A stretch of 62,770 nt of DNA from Geosiphon pyriformis (taxonomy: Eukaryota > Glomeromycota > Glomeromycetes > Archaeosporales > Geosiphonaceae). Under the pieces are notes generated by a model that was not told where the DNA came from, ran no database searches, and saw only the letters and a list, made by a program, of their open reading frames with translations. How positions within the stretch are numbered: position 1 is the first letter of the stretch; each line of letters opens with the position of its first letter. The stretch spans positions 325,614 through 388,383 of the forward strand of contig JAAOMT010000706.1 in assembly GCA_016748015.1 (NCBI GenBank), written 5' to 3'. A program made the position numbers and the translations under genes. Positions 1-12,451 of the stretch are shown here, piece after piece.

Positions 1-451
1 TGTTGTATGCTGCATCAAATGGTGTCCCTCTTCTGACTTTTTCCGAAATTGATAGAGCATATTGACAGGTTTGATCACATACTCCTCTTCTCATTGTTAC
101 ATTAATTCAATTGCATTCTTCTGGTAGTATTTCTCCACATGTAAGACAAGATGTGTTGTCCCATTTTCCACTTCTTTTTGGAAATCCAAATTGTTCTTTA
201 TGGCATGCTTTGCAAAAGTAACAGGTATGAGTTTCATATTCCTCTTTTGGAGAAATACATGCTCCCATTGATGAAAGTTTTTTGTTGTAATCTTTGCATT
301 TGAGTGGAATATAGAGTGGTTGTTTCTGTGGTTTTGGTGTAGAATATCTAACTTTCTTCCATTTCCTTGATTCTTCGAAAATCTCTTGTCCAGTTTCTTT
401 AGCCCAATTGGATGTTAATCTAAGAGCCATGTAGGTTTCAATAAGTGGCAT
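1..451 (-). pseudogene. A1 Cys-rich module between protease and dUTPase
   Basis: The minus strand encodes a Cys-rich segment of unknown function. Reading downward it contains the motifs KCKDYNKKLSSMGAC, CYFCKACH and WDNTSCLTCG, then a stop at 107-109 and the continuation RGVCDQTCQYALSIS-like toward position 1. The same block recurs in A2 (about 52.77-53.35 kb), B (34.4-35.2 kb), C (62.0-62.77 kb) and, diverged, in E (46.6-47.2 kb). Paired CxxC motifs suggest zinc binding; that is inference. I do not recognise a named family. Confidence 0.7.
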
Positions 452-1030
452 TTTTTTCTCCTCTTCAAATTCAAATACTGGAGCTTTTTCTGATCGTTTG
501 TTAAAGGTACCACAGGTTGCAGATACTATGATATATTGTCCTTGGTATGAGATTTTAAGTTCTTAAGTTTCCCAGTTCAGGTTTGCATTGGCCTTGAGAA
601 GCCAATCATTTCCGACTAGAGCTTGGTATTAGGGTGCATCCATAACAAGAACTTTAACTGGAATGGTGATTCTATCAATTGAAAAAGGGAAATCATCAAT
701 TTCTCTTACTGGAGTCTTCTTCATATCATCAGCTGTGACAATAACTGTTTGAGCTGGTCTGTCTATGTTTTGTTTGAGTTGTTGCATCAGCTGGTAAGTA
801 ATGATATTTCCAGCTGATCTACTATCTAAGATTAAGCAAATGGGTTTTCCTTTCACTATAGCTTCTGTGTACATAGCAGTAATTGCTTTCTGTTTATTGA
901 CTGCTGCATTACTAAGCAGAAATGGTGATTCATTTGCCTCAAATTCAAATGGAAATATATCTGACAGATTAGCATTTTGGGCAATTTGAGCTGGGGTTGG
1001 AAGAGTTTGATCTTGGTGCTGCAATTTCAC
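452..1030 (-). pseudogene. A1 retroviral-type aspartic protease region
   Basis: The frame reads FPFEFEANESPFLLSNAA, then a protease-like segment LILDSRSAGNIITYQL, then VIVTADDMKKTPV. The catalytic triplet expected as D-S/T-G is DSR here, a Gly-to-Arg change explained by one transition, so the enzyme is probably dead. The homologous triplet is intact DSG in element C. The frame stops at about 629, and the segment just downstream corresponds to the ALIGNDWL region in the other copies. Confidence 0.8.
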
Positions 1031-1442
1031 CTTCAGAAAGTGCAGTTTGTTGAAAATCCGATTCCTCTGGTATTGTAAGATAACTGGGTTGAGTGTAATA
1101 GTGATTGGGTCTTTGCTGGCCCGAATTTCAGGGAACCAACTGGTTATTTGGATTGATTCTGTTGTGGTTATTCTGCAATTAATTGTGGGGTGTGAATTGG
1201 TTATGTTGAACCAATTTTCTTGCTGGTACTTGATATTGTTGAGTGGGTGATGTCTAATATGGCTGAATTGGTAAAGGTTGCTGATATTGTTGCTGCATTG
1301 ATTGTGGAACTGGTGGATAGTAACTGTTTTGATTTTGTGGTCTTGGTGAATAATAAGTTGGTGGTGGAGATTGGTAATAGGATTGTTGTGGTGAAGAGTA
1401 ATGTTGATTACTCCTGTTTTGTTGGTCTCTTTGTAATTTCCT

Positions 1443-2903
1443 ACAATTCCATTTCCAGTGCCCTGGAATTCCACAATAATGACAATTTTGAGATTGGTTG
1501 TTGGATGATGATCCAAAATTGTTTTGGTTGTGTCATTGTGGGGGTTGATATCTTTGTGGTTGTTGTTGGTTTGTGAAGTAGCTTTCAACTTTTTTTGTGA
1601 ATTGGTCTATCTTCTTTTCAGCTGCTGAGCTGGTTTCTCCAATTGCAAGGTTTACAAGCTTGGTGTGATTTGTTTCTTCTATTGCCATTTCATAGCTCTT
1701 TGCATGTCTAATAGCAGTTGCTAAGTCTGCTGGAGCATGTGAATGGACTTTCTTAATCAGTTTGTCTTTTAACCCTGCTATAAACTGATCCAGAATTTGA
1801 GCATCAGAATAGTAGTCATTGGTTTCCAATTGTCAGATTCGTCTAAGAAGTTTGTTAAATCTTCCAAGATAGGTCATAACAGATTCAGATGTTTCTTGTT
1901 TGATATTGTGAAAGTGGTTTCTGAGAGTGATAGAGGTATTGTTGTCAGTAAATTGTTGTAGAAAAGCATCTTTGAATGCTTGCCAGTTTTCAAATAGTTC
2001 TTCTAAATTTTCAAACCATTTTTCTGCTGTTCTTTGGAGAAAGTAGGGAATTGTTTTGAGCATTCTTGCTGCAATCCAACCATTTGCATCTCCTGCTTTT
2101 TGAACTTTGTCAAGCCATTCTTGGGGACTGGTATCATTGTCTTCACCAGTGAATTCTGGAATGTTTGCAATGTAAGCAGTTGCCATTTTTTCTTTGTTTT
2201 CTGGAATTTTTTTTGGTTCTGATTCAGTTTCTTTACTTTCCAAGCTTTCTAAGTAATTACTTTCGTTTTCTTGTAAGTAATCAATGATATTGGCACTTGT
2301 TGATATTGGTTCCTGCTGTTGAGTAGGATTTCTAAGTGACTGAAAATCTTCTGGTCTGAAGAAATGGCTAAGTAGTGAACTTGGTGTTTGTGGTTAAACA
2401 AGTGAAATTGGAAATGGTGTAATAAAAAGTGGTAATTTGATACTGGTTCCTTGTTCAGGTGTTTGCAAGTGTTTGGCAGTTGTCTTTTGTAGTGTTGGAG
2501 TGTTTGGAGTGGTTCTTAAGTATTGCTTCAATCTTTGTTTGTCTTTATTGCTTGTTTTTGTCTCTGATTCAAAGTCAAAAGAGTATTTAGACTGTACTGG
2601 GTATTTTTCTTCACAATGCTTAATAATATTAAAATTAAGTTCTTGGAAGTAGGTAGCAAGTGTTTCACTGTTCAGATCTTCTGTTCTCAAATGTGAATAA
2701 TGCACTAAATTATTGTAGAGGTTGCTTCTAACTTCTGAAATGTTGTAGTTTCCAAAAAGATAATTGTTGATGCAGTTTTCAATGTATTGGTATACTGATT
2801 TCTTTACAATTTCAATTCCGTCTGGAATGTTGAATTTTTGCTTGCAGTGAGTGTAAATTGACTGATAATACTCTAGAGTTGCTGTGTCTGGTGTGATTGC
2901 CAC
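1443..2903 (-). pseudogene. A1 gag polyprotein (N-terminal domain, capsid, CCHC knuckle)
   Basis: The region encodes a helical N-terminal domain (TLEYYQSIYTHCKQKFNI), a Retrotrans_gag-type capsid (SPQEWLDKVQKAGDANGW, then FDN.. to TYLGRFNKLLRRI) and a nucleocapsid knuckle CHYCGIPGHWKWNC with C-x2-C-x4-H-x4-C spacing. Stops interrupt it at 2394-2396 (TAA where A2 has CAA), 1833-1835 (TGA where C and E have TGC) and 1533-1535 (TGA where C has AGA). The first codon of the open frame is GTG at 2901-2903; there is no in-frame ATG between the primer-binding site and this point. Confidence 0.88.
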
Positions 2904-2930
2904 TTTGAATTTGTTGTTGCTGTGTTATTT

Positions 2931-2946
2931 CCGTGGGAGAGCACCA
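2931..2946 (-). promoter_or_regulatory. A1 primer-binding site
   Basis: On the minus strand the sequence TGGTGCTCTCCCACGG follows the LTR after two bases. It is complementary to a tRNA 3' end reading ...AGAGCACCA. The same first nine bases are found at the corresponding site in A2, B, C and E. I could not assign the tRNA. Confidence 0.65.
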
Positions 2947-2948
2947 AA

Positions 2949-3960
2949 TATTACCAGAGGTTTTTGGTCTCTTTTCTTAAATATTGGTAATGTTGATTTG
3001 CTGTGAATTCACGTTTTCAGGAAGTAGTTGAACCTCCAATAACTGAATTTATCTTCAAATTATCTTCTATAATTTGAACTGCTGGGCTTATAAGTGGAAT
3101 GGCCAATTTCTTGCCAGTTACTTTATGTAGTTACATTGTAGTAAACGTCAACTCTTTCTCAGGAATTGCTTGTCTGGAAGCTCACTAAAATGTATAGTTA
3201 CTTTGCTGTGAAAGTCAACTCTTCTACAGGAATCTTGTCTGTAGACTACCCTAATGATTGTAATAGGAAAAGAAAAAAAAAATAAAAGAAATATAAAAGA
3301 AATAGAATTTTGTCAAGAAAAATGTTTTCTATCCAGGCCTAGAGTCACTAACAGTTTATTGAAATTGGTAGCTAATCAATTTCGAAATGTTAGTTGGGTT
3401 TTTGGGGGTTTTTCCAAGTACAATAATTAAAGAATTTGGTTTTTCAAATTATTTGATATTTATTTCTTTTTGTGTGTATAGGAACGGTTTTAAGAGATAA
3501 ATCTAAAGTAAGATACATTTTCCAGAAGAGAAAAGCTCTTCTTTTATACAACTTGTTGTAGTACTAGTTTATGAACTTGCACTTTTTCTCTTTGCCCAAA
3601 TTCCGGCAAACTAAAGATACATTTTGATGAACTACAAGTTATTTTGCTGAACTATTGATTAATTTGGGTGAACTATTCATAATTTTGGCGAATTTCTGTA
3701 AATTTCGGCGAATTTCTTATAAATTTCGGCAAATTTCTGTAAATTTCAGTGAATTTTGAATGTTACAAAGTTCAGGGTATTGTGTAATTTGATCATCTTA
3801 CTTTCTGTTATACTAATTAGATTATTTTAATTGAATTGTGATATGTGATAATTGATTAAATAATAAATGATAATTTGAAATAATATTAATATACTAATGA
3901 ATTATAGGAATTATAAGGGTAATTTCATGCTAATTAATAGTTAAAATTCTACTGGTAACA
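2949..3960 (-). repeat. A1 5' LTR
   Basis: The repeat is about 1.0 kb. On the plus strand it starts TATTAC (TGTTAC in sister copies) and ends GGTAACA. It aligns by eye over its length with the LTRs at 36819-37779, 55952-56925, 30960-31916 (inverted) and 58567-59550 (inverted). A tandem array of a TTTCGGCGAA-like unit occupies 3599-3760. Confidence 0.92.
3599..3760. repeat. LTR-internal tandem array, ~21-25 bp units
   Basis: Eight degenerate units of the form TTTYGGYGAAYT recur every 21-25 bases inside the A1 LTR. Sister LTRs hold different numbers of units (for example 58785-58905 on the opposite strand), so this behaves like a minisatellite within the LTR. Confidence 0.7.
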
Positions 3961-5671
3961 CTGGCCATTATGTTGAAAAAAAAATTTGATGAAATAATCA
4001 TTCTGAGATACTACTGAAACAACTATTGAATCTTTGTTTATTATACAAAAAACTCTACCAAAATCTTTAGATCTACCAATACTATTAAGCTATTGAGCAC
4101 TAAGTTACAGATTTGTTATTAGTTTTCATACCCCAAATAATTATCTGTTACAGCATATTAAGATTACAGAAGTATTGTAAAAAAACAAGTTTAAAAGCAG
4201 CAAAGTTGGCTGGTTTTTTCTCAAAACTTTGATATTATAAATTTGTGGTTTCTGTCAAAAAAAACCATAGGGCTTGGATTTTTCTGGCCTCATTCTAATT
4301 TTTGGCTTTAATTGCTTTTTTGGCTTCTGCAATCTAAGTATATGTATTTTTTTTTTTATTAAAGAATTTTTCTAGTTTAATGATATTTTTGTAAGCTATA
4401 ATTTAAGTGATAAGAATTGGTGTGATTGTTGATAAAAAAGATATTGATAAAAGTAAATCTGGTTGCTTTGTTAAGTTTATGACTGGTTGTTTTTTTTTGT
4501 TAAGGTGGCCAATAAATTGTAAGATAGCAATTCTACTTAAGAGTGTAATAATTAATTTGTTTAGAAATAATGCTAATGGTTGTATCTAAAAAGAAGTAAT
4601 TTTGCTGGTTTTACTGACTATTAAGGCAAGATTTTTAAACAATAATCTGTATTCTTCTAGGGATTTGGTCCAAAGATTTTGGTTATAGTCTTAAGAATAC
4701 AAAATTTTGAGAGTTTTTGGAGTTTTTGATTGTGTTTTTGTGAATTGGTTAAGCAAAATTCTGTTTTTAGAAGTCTAATAATATAAGAAGGTTGTTAATA
4801 AGAGAAGTCTTAATTTTTTGTTAATTATAAGTCAAATTTTTTCTTGTATAGCTAGTATACTTTCATTTTTAGATTCAAATTCTTCAAAGTCTGATCTCAA
4901 TAATTGTTTTCTTTTTATTTAAGAATATTATTTGCTAGTGTATTTTTGGATTTTTTAATTAATTATTAAAAAAGTTTTGGCTATTGTTTATATAGTAGTT
5001 GAAATTGAATATACTAATAATTTTTGATGTATTTGTTTTTTAAGTTTTTCAGTGTTTGTTGTTTGTCTTAATAAGTAGTTAATTTTAATATGTATATAAT
5101 AACAAAAATTATTTTCTGTGATAATGGTTTCTATTGATATTCCTAAGTTTTTTCTAAAGTATTAAAATAATGTTTTTTTATATAGTAAGTAATTTTTTTC
5201 TATAGTTCTAATAGTTGCCACTTTGATAAATTTCTGGGGTTTTTTGTCTTTATGAATTTTATAATCTTACAAAAAACACCAAATGTTATAAATAAACTTG
5301 GTAAAATATTGTAGTAATATTTGGTGTTCTAAATTTAGATAATAAGAGCTTGAAGACTTTTATTCCAGATATTTAAGATAAGTTATTTGATATTAGTCTT
5401 TAAAAGTTTTTTGCTAGTTTTACTTGTAGAGTTTTTTAATTATAAAACACAAAAAGATATTTGACTATTTGTAGCTTAAGTATGTAAGCTATTTTTTCTA
5501 AGCTAATTAAGTACAGTTATTAGAGTTTAACAGTATTTTTTTATCTTTCTGGTAAGCTAACAAAATAATATTAATATTCAATCTTAAAAAAAACTTCCCT
5601 TTTTTACCAGACTGTTATAAAGTCTATTCTCAAACAGTTAATTTTGCAATATTGTCACTCCACAAAAAGAG

Positions 5672-5766
<95 letters not shown>

Positions 5767-6300
5767 TAAAAGAAATTAATATTATTAATTACTGTAATTA
5801 AGCACAATTAATCCAAATCATTATTTGTTTAAGGCATTTTTATGCTAAAAGTATCTGGTTAAGAACAAAGATAAGAGAATAAGTAATTTGGTTTAAACAC
5901 AAGATTTGAGAATTATGAATAAGTGATTTTTGGTTTCAAATATTTTTTATTTAAAATACTATAAATATATAGATAAAGTAGATCTAATAAATATAAGTAA
6001 AGAATATATTTTTTATTTAATTATTTTCTTTGTTTGTTTTTTCTTTACTGCTAAAATTACTTATTTTTATACATATTTTTAGTTTTACAAAATTGCTTTT
6101 TGATTGCTTGTTATCACTAATTATTACTTGCTATTTTTATTGTTGCTTTGTTTTTTTATACTATAACTAGTTATTTTATGTTATGATTAGTTATTTTGTG
6201 CTATTTTACATTATTGTATTATCTTGTATTATCTTGAATTATAATATATTATTTTGTATTATTTTACATTATTACATTTTTCTATATTATCATATTTTCT
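3961..6300 (-). mobile_element. Strongly decayed LTR-element relic (E-like), boundaries uncertain
   Basis: This stretch is AT-rich with no open frame worth calling. At about 5274-5288 the text caccaaatgttat resembles the primer-site/LTR junction of the minus-strand elements. Just left of it, gttgccactttgataaattt resembles the gag start of E. At about 5600, ttttttaccagactgttat resembles an interior block of the E LTR. These matches suggest a degraded minus-strand relative of E, but each is short. Confidence 0.35.
5672..5760. repeat. Poly(A) run of 89 bases
   Basis: An uninterrupted run of A, preceded by gag and followed by gagaaataaaag. It lies inside the relic LTR-like sequence, at a place where intact E LTRs carry an A/G-rich stretch. 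It could be a microsatellite expansion of that stretch or a retroposed poly(A) tail. Length may be affected by assembly. Confidence 0.9.
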
Positions 6301-9300
6301 AATTATGTTTTTTCAATATCTTTTGAATTTGTTTTTTCTATTCAGATAACAATAGTTAATATTTAAAACTAAACTAAAAAACTGTTAACACAAGTGCATT
6401 TAATTTTTTAGCCAATTCACTAATTTGTTTTACAAAATTAATAAAATTACTTTTTATTTTGTTAAATTACAATTCCAAATTACTTACAATTATCAGAAAA
6501 AATTTAATTTTATTTAAAAAACTAAATTAAAAAAAAGCATTAAAAAGCACTTAAAAAAATTTATTAACAACAAACATCCAAGATTTATTTTTAAAAGCTA
6601 CTAAATAAACAACAAAAACAGATTTTTTTGCATAGATTTAAGCCAATTTAAAACCAAAAAAAAAGTTTTTTTTCTTAAGTACTAGTTTATTATTAACTAA
6701 ACTATATTCAAAAAAAGTATAACTAAGCTTATTACAAATTAAGCAGAAAACCAAAAACAGATAAGACCAATAAAATACAATATTTTAATAATAAAGATTA
6801 TAATAATTGTTTTAATTAAACTTTTCTTTAAATCAAAGTACATAATTGTACACTTAGTACAATTGTAACTAATAGAATTGCAATTAATTATATAAGTTTT
6901 TTTTTTAATTAAATTAATAAAATCTTAAAGATTATAAATATTTGTTTTTACAAGAAATATATAAAACAAAATTTTAAACATATTTTTAAAATTTTATAAT
7001 TGTTTATTTATATCAGTTTTAATTATACAAATTGTGTTTTTTTTAATAAAAATATACTATTTAAATACCAAATAATTAGCCTAATTTTAATTAGCTAATC
7101 CTATAATTATTTTTTGTTATAATCTTACTAATTGTATTTTGATTAACTTAATAATATCAAAATTAATAAATACAATTTATACAGTTCTTATAAATTTTTT
7201 CACAAGAATTTTTTTTATAATTACTATTTAATTTATACAATTGTTTACCAGTTTTTTAAGATTAGTGTTTACTATAATATTATAATTATTTACTAAATTT
7301 GTTATAATTAATATTGTCTTTTTAAAAATAAAAAATATCTGAATTATCTTATCAAATTTTGAAAAAGTAAAGACTTTTTCAAAATTATTAACACCAAAAA
7401 AAAGATTTCTAATGATCTTTAATTTGTTTTAAAAAAAATTTCTATTAATTATTAACAAATTTATATTTAAAGCAAAAAATTTATAAAATACTATTATTAC
7501 TATTATTATTGTCATTAATATTAATTATATTCAAAAGTTTTCTTAATATTTGTTTTATCATTATTTTTTGGTTCTTTAAAAGTTATTTTGACAATTTTAT
7601 TAATAAACTTATTATTATTTTTAAGCTAAAAACTTGTTTTTTTAACAAAAAACTTTTTTTTATGTTTATATTCTTTGTTTAAGTGGTGTTTTCAGTTTTA
7701 AAATTAGCTGTTTTTTCAAATAACAAGTCATTTTTTAAAGTACTAGTATTAACAGTTACAATAAATCTTTTTAGAATACTATTTTTATGTTTTTTTTAGC
7801 CAATAAGTCTATAATACTTAAGTTAAAACCAGATTTTTTTTTAGTTTTTTTTATATTTAAATTATTATTAATACTAATAGTCTTATATTTGAACAAAAAA
7901 AGTTTGGAAGTATCTAACTGAATAGCAAAAATAAAAAAAAATAAAAAAACTTTTTTCAAAAATAATGCACTTTTTCAGAAATTTGGAACATATAAAAAAA
8001 ATTTTTGTTATGTTTTATAATAATAAAAATAAAAGTAAGTAATTAAACTTTAAAAAAAATTTTTGTATATTAATTAATAATTTTTTTAAGAATTTGTTTT
8101 TAAAATATTAATTTTAAAACAAAAAATACAATAATAAATCATATTATATTTTTAGAAACAAAAAATATAAAAGATGAAAAAAATACAAAATAAAATAAAT
8201 ATATTTCTTTTTACAATTTATTATATTTTCAAAAAACTCAAAAAATAATAATAATAAAGCAATATAAATAATAATTAGCCAAAAAAAATTACAAAAAATG
8301 CTTTAAAAATATCAAAACAGATTATATATAAAAATTTCTTAATTTTATTTAAATATTTAGCAATAAAGTTGACTAAAAAAAATGTTTTTTATATTACTAT
8401 TCAAAACTATTTATTTAATTATAATTATAAAAAAAGTTTTCCTAAACAACTATAACACTAATCAAAAAGCATAAGCAAAAATATATAAAATAGATTAAAA
8501 AATATCTAAATAATAATTAAAAAATAACAATTTTTATTGATAAAACATCTTTTTAATTTTTTTAAAACATAATAAAATATTGTTATAAAAATATTTAACT
8601 AATTTATTCTATGTTTAAAGATCAAACAAAAATTTTTGCATAAAAAATTTTTTGCAAAAAAAAAACTAGCTTATTTTATTTTGTTTAAATAATAAATATT
8701 TAATTTTATATAGATATTTTTATAATTACTTATTAAAAATTAGAACAATATTGAAAGATAATTAATAATTTTAATAAGATAATAGTTTTAAATATATTAA
8801 TAAGCTTATTAAAAAATTTATTATTAAGAATACAACTAAATTTTTAAAATAATTATCTAATAGTTTTAACTTAAATTTAATAAAAAATCTTTAGACTATT
8901 AAAAAAAATATAAAAAAAAATGTCTTAAAATTATAGTAAATTAAAAAAATTTATGAAAAAAAAGTGACAAAATATTTTTAAATTTATCTTAATTGGATAA
9001 AATTAATAAAATAATATTGTAAAATAATAATTAAAACAAATAGTGAATAAATTTTTTATTAATTTTTTTAATAAATTTATATAATATTAAGTTTTTTAAT
9101 AATAGTTGTTTTATTTAATATATTAATTAAAACATACTAATTATTTTTATATTTCTAATTTTTTTTACTAAATTATATAATGATAAAATTAATTAAATTA
9201 TAATTTATTTTAAACTAATAAATAATTATAAAATACATAATAATTTAAATTAAAGCAAAATTTTTTTTTATTATAACAAATTTTTTATGATTTTTTTTGT

Positions 9301-12000
9301 ATAAAGTTAACAATTTTATAAGTATTATATTAATACTAAATTTATAACCAAAACAGATTAAATAAAAAATTAAATTAATTCTATATCTTATTTGACTGTA
9401 AATATTTTGTTAATAATACTATTTATATTAAAAACAGTTAAGTTATTATTTAATATATTCTTAATATTATAAGTAAATTTTTTAGAATTAATAATATTTT
9501 AATTAATATTGACAAAATTATAATTATTTTTATTAATTAATAGATTGTTATCTATTAGTAATTTATTAATTATAATTGCTAAAAAAAGATTGTACAAATA
9601 TTTTAGTCTTTTTTTGTTAATAAATGATTTTTTTAAGTCTAATTTAACTAAAATCTATATTAATATTAAGTTTTTTGTTAATATAATTTTAAAAAAAAAC
9701 AATTTTAACTAAACAATTTTCATATTTAGTTTTTATTTTGTTATAACTAATTATTAATTACAAATCTTAATTTAGTTTTGTTTTTAAAAGTATATATTAA
9801 AAATAAAATATAATAATTTAAAAAAGCTTGAAATTTAAAATTAATCTTTTAAAAAAATTTTCAAATAAGATTTTATATTATTATTTTTTTGTATAATTTG
9901 AAATTTATTAAGCAAATTTAAATTAAAAATAAAATAATATTATTGTTAGTTTTTTTAAATGTTTTAAATATTGTTAACAGATTATTAATTATTATTTTTT
10001 AAATTTACAAATTGTAAATTAGGCTTTTAAAAATTTATTGTGATTTTTTATTAAGTTAAAAATTAGTTTAATTAAAAAATTTTTAAATTAAAGTTATTTT
10101 AACAAATTTTTTGTTTATAGTTTTTTATTTAATAAATAGTATTTTTATATTAAATATTTTAAATCTTAAATTGTATTATAATATTGCTAATTTTTTTGTG
10201 ATTAGAAACTGAATTTGATTATTTTATTTGTTAATTATAAGTTTAATTATTAGAATATTTATAATTTAAGTTATTTTTTTGTAATTAATAAATATTTAAT
10301 AAAAACAAAACTACTTATTATAAAGATTTTTGCAAAAAATTTATTGTAAAATTTAAATTTACATAAAATAGTCTATAATATTTTAGTATTTTTTAAAAAT
10401 TTAGACATAAATATTAATATTTATATTTTTGGTTTAATTTTATTAATATTAGTTAAATTACAAATTATTACTTTGGTTTTTAAATATATATTAACTTTTA
10501 ATTTGGTAAAAATTTATTTAAATAATTAAGTAATTTTAAATACTTGTATTTTTAAACTTATTTTGAAATTGCCAAATCTTTATAATTATTATTAAATAAA
10601 AATAAATAAATTATTAATTTTATTTATAAAAAAACATTTTAATTATTTAATCTAAATTTAAAAACTATTTTGATATTGTTAATAATAATAATAATATATT
10701 AGCTAATAAAACTGCTTATTTATCTTTGTATTTTTTAGTTTTAATTAATAAAAATTTTTTTAAATAAAAAGTATTGTTGTTTTTAATAATATTTATTATT
10801 TTATTTATAATATATATTAATTTATTTATTGTATTTAATAAAAAATTGGACTGAATACTAATATAATAATTGAAAATATAATTAAAAATATAAATTAAAT
10901 TCATATTTTTATAATTTAACACTTTAATTTTTATATATATTTTGAATATATTAACAAATTTATAATTAATTTATGTATTTACTTAATAAAAACAGTTTAT
11001 AAATAATTATTTGTTGTTATTTAAAAGTATTTGTATAATAAATAATATCTTAAAACTATTTGTTTTTATTGTAAAAAAATGAAATTTTTAGATTATGTTT
11101 TTATATACAGATTATATATTATAAGATATATAGAATTACTAACAAATTTAATTAAGTCTTAAAAATTAATTACATGTGTTTTGCTTTTATTATTTTTGGT
11201 TTTATAGTTTGTTTTTTTAATAATATTTTGTATATTATGTTTTATAAAGATGTAATTTATTAAAATTATATTTGTTTTTAAAAATATTAAATTGGTTATT
11301 TTATATTTAAATACTATTACATAGTAATTAATATTAGATTATACAAAAAAAATATAATTGTATAAATTTAAATATAAAGTTGTAATAAAAAAAAGTAAAC
11401 TAATTAGTAATAATAAGTTTAATTCTTATAGTTTTTGTAATTTACTTGTAAATTTGTTTAATAATTAATATATTAAATATTAATGAAGTTTTTGTAATTA
11501 ATTTTGAATTGTGCAATAAATGTTTGTTTTTTTCAAATCTGAATAATAGTGTTAGTGTTTATATAAATATATAATATAGTTTTAATTGGTTTAAATAGCT
11601 GGCAAGTACATAAATTATATTTAGTTATGAATACTTAGTTTGTTTATGTGGGTTAAACAGTAATTGGGCCACATTCGTAAAAGTTTTAATAATAAAAAAA
11701 TAGATGCAAAAGAATTATTTTTAGTTTATAACTTAATGTAATTTTAACATGACTTGTTACATATATGTTATGTTTAATATAAAACATGTACATATTAAGT
11801 AACACTTTATTAAAATAGTTTTTAAAAACAGTTTTATTATTTATTTGGTGTAAAATTAAATTACAAAATCTTTAATAATTAAAATATCAATTTTAAATTA
11901 TTGTATTTGTTTATAATTTGATAAATAATTGATAATAATACAATTTTTATTTTATTTTTTGCTAAACATCTTTATTTTTTTTATAAAAATATAACAAATT
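6301..12000. other. Extremely AT-rich gene-free stretch
   Basis: Nearly all bases are A or T, with long runs of each. The short open frames at 7771-7959 and 10716-10922 are Lys/Ile/Asn/Phe-rich and look like chance frames. I see no RNA gene, no clear repeat ends and no domain motif. It is most likely old transposon sequence mutated to AT. Confidence 0.6.
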
Positions 12001-12395
12001 TTGCTATTAACAGGATTTATATCAATAATATTTTTTATTTTTGAAAAACGCTATACATTTACAAATTCACCTCTGATATTGCTAAAGTGTCTTACTAAAA
12101 CTTAGCTTTGGGTCTTTTTAACATAAATTGTATTTGGGCTTTGATCATCGTTATACAAGTAAAACGTATCTGTCAAGTTTTCTACCATCAATAATAAGAT
12201 TCAAAATTTATAAGAGAACCCTCTGTCCTCGACCACGACCTTTATCATTTATTATCAGTCTCAAAACAACTCGCTGACAAACCCTGTTTTCCTAAAGATA
12301 CCAAAACCCTTTAGTCTTTCCACTGAACTGCCTCGAAAACTCGAAGAATTCAAAACACAATAAATTTTCATAAAAAAACCACCTATAAACACGGA

Positions 12396-12404
12396 ATGAG
12401 GTAG
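12396..12404 (+). promoter_or_regulatory. Two-codon upstream ORF in the Rco1-like leader
   Basis: ATG AGG TAG lies 48 bases before the predicted start codon at 12452. If it is in the transcript it would be a minimal uORF. Transcript start is not visible from sequence, so this is tentative. Confidence 0.3.
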
Positions 12405-12451
12405 GGTCATCCTAAGACTAAATTATTATCGACGCGGAACTAAATAACGGA

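Larger units (their letters stand above)
1..3960 (-). mobile_element. Ty3-type LTR retrotransposon A1, 5' part, truncated by window edge
   Basis: This is a minus-strand LTR element. The 5' LTR lies at 2949-3960, then the primer-binding site, gag, protease and a Cys-rich module run leftward to position 1, where the window cuts it. It belongs to the same family as A2, B and C, shown by near-identical LTR text, gag and protease order. The reading frame is interrupted by several stops, so this copy is not autonomous as read. The dUTPase, reverse transcriptase, integrase and 3' LTR expected for the family lie outside the window. Confidence 0.93.

Noticed and set aside
801-1576. Plus-strand open frames opposite A1 gag-pol
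   Set aside because: They are antisense to the gag/protease text that is conserved with the other elements.
7771-7959. Small open frame in AT-rich DNA
   Set aside because: Composition is Lys/Ile/Phe/Asn-rich and no motif or splice context supports it. The frames at 10716-10922, 29046-29243 and 29580-29891 are rejected for the same reason.
6301-12000. Possible nuclear copy of mitochondrial DNA, given the extreme AT content
   Set aside because: No mitochondrial protein, rRNA or tRNA sequence is recognisable.
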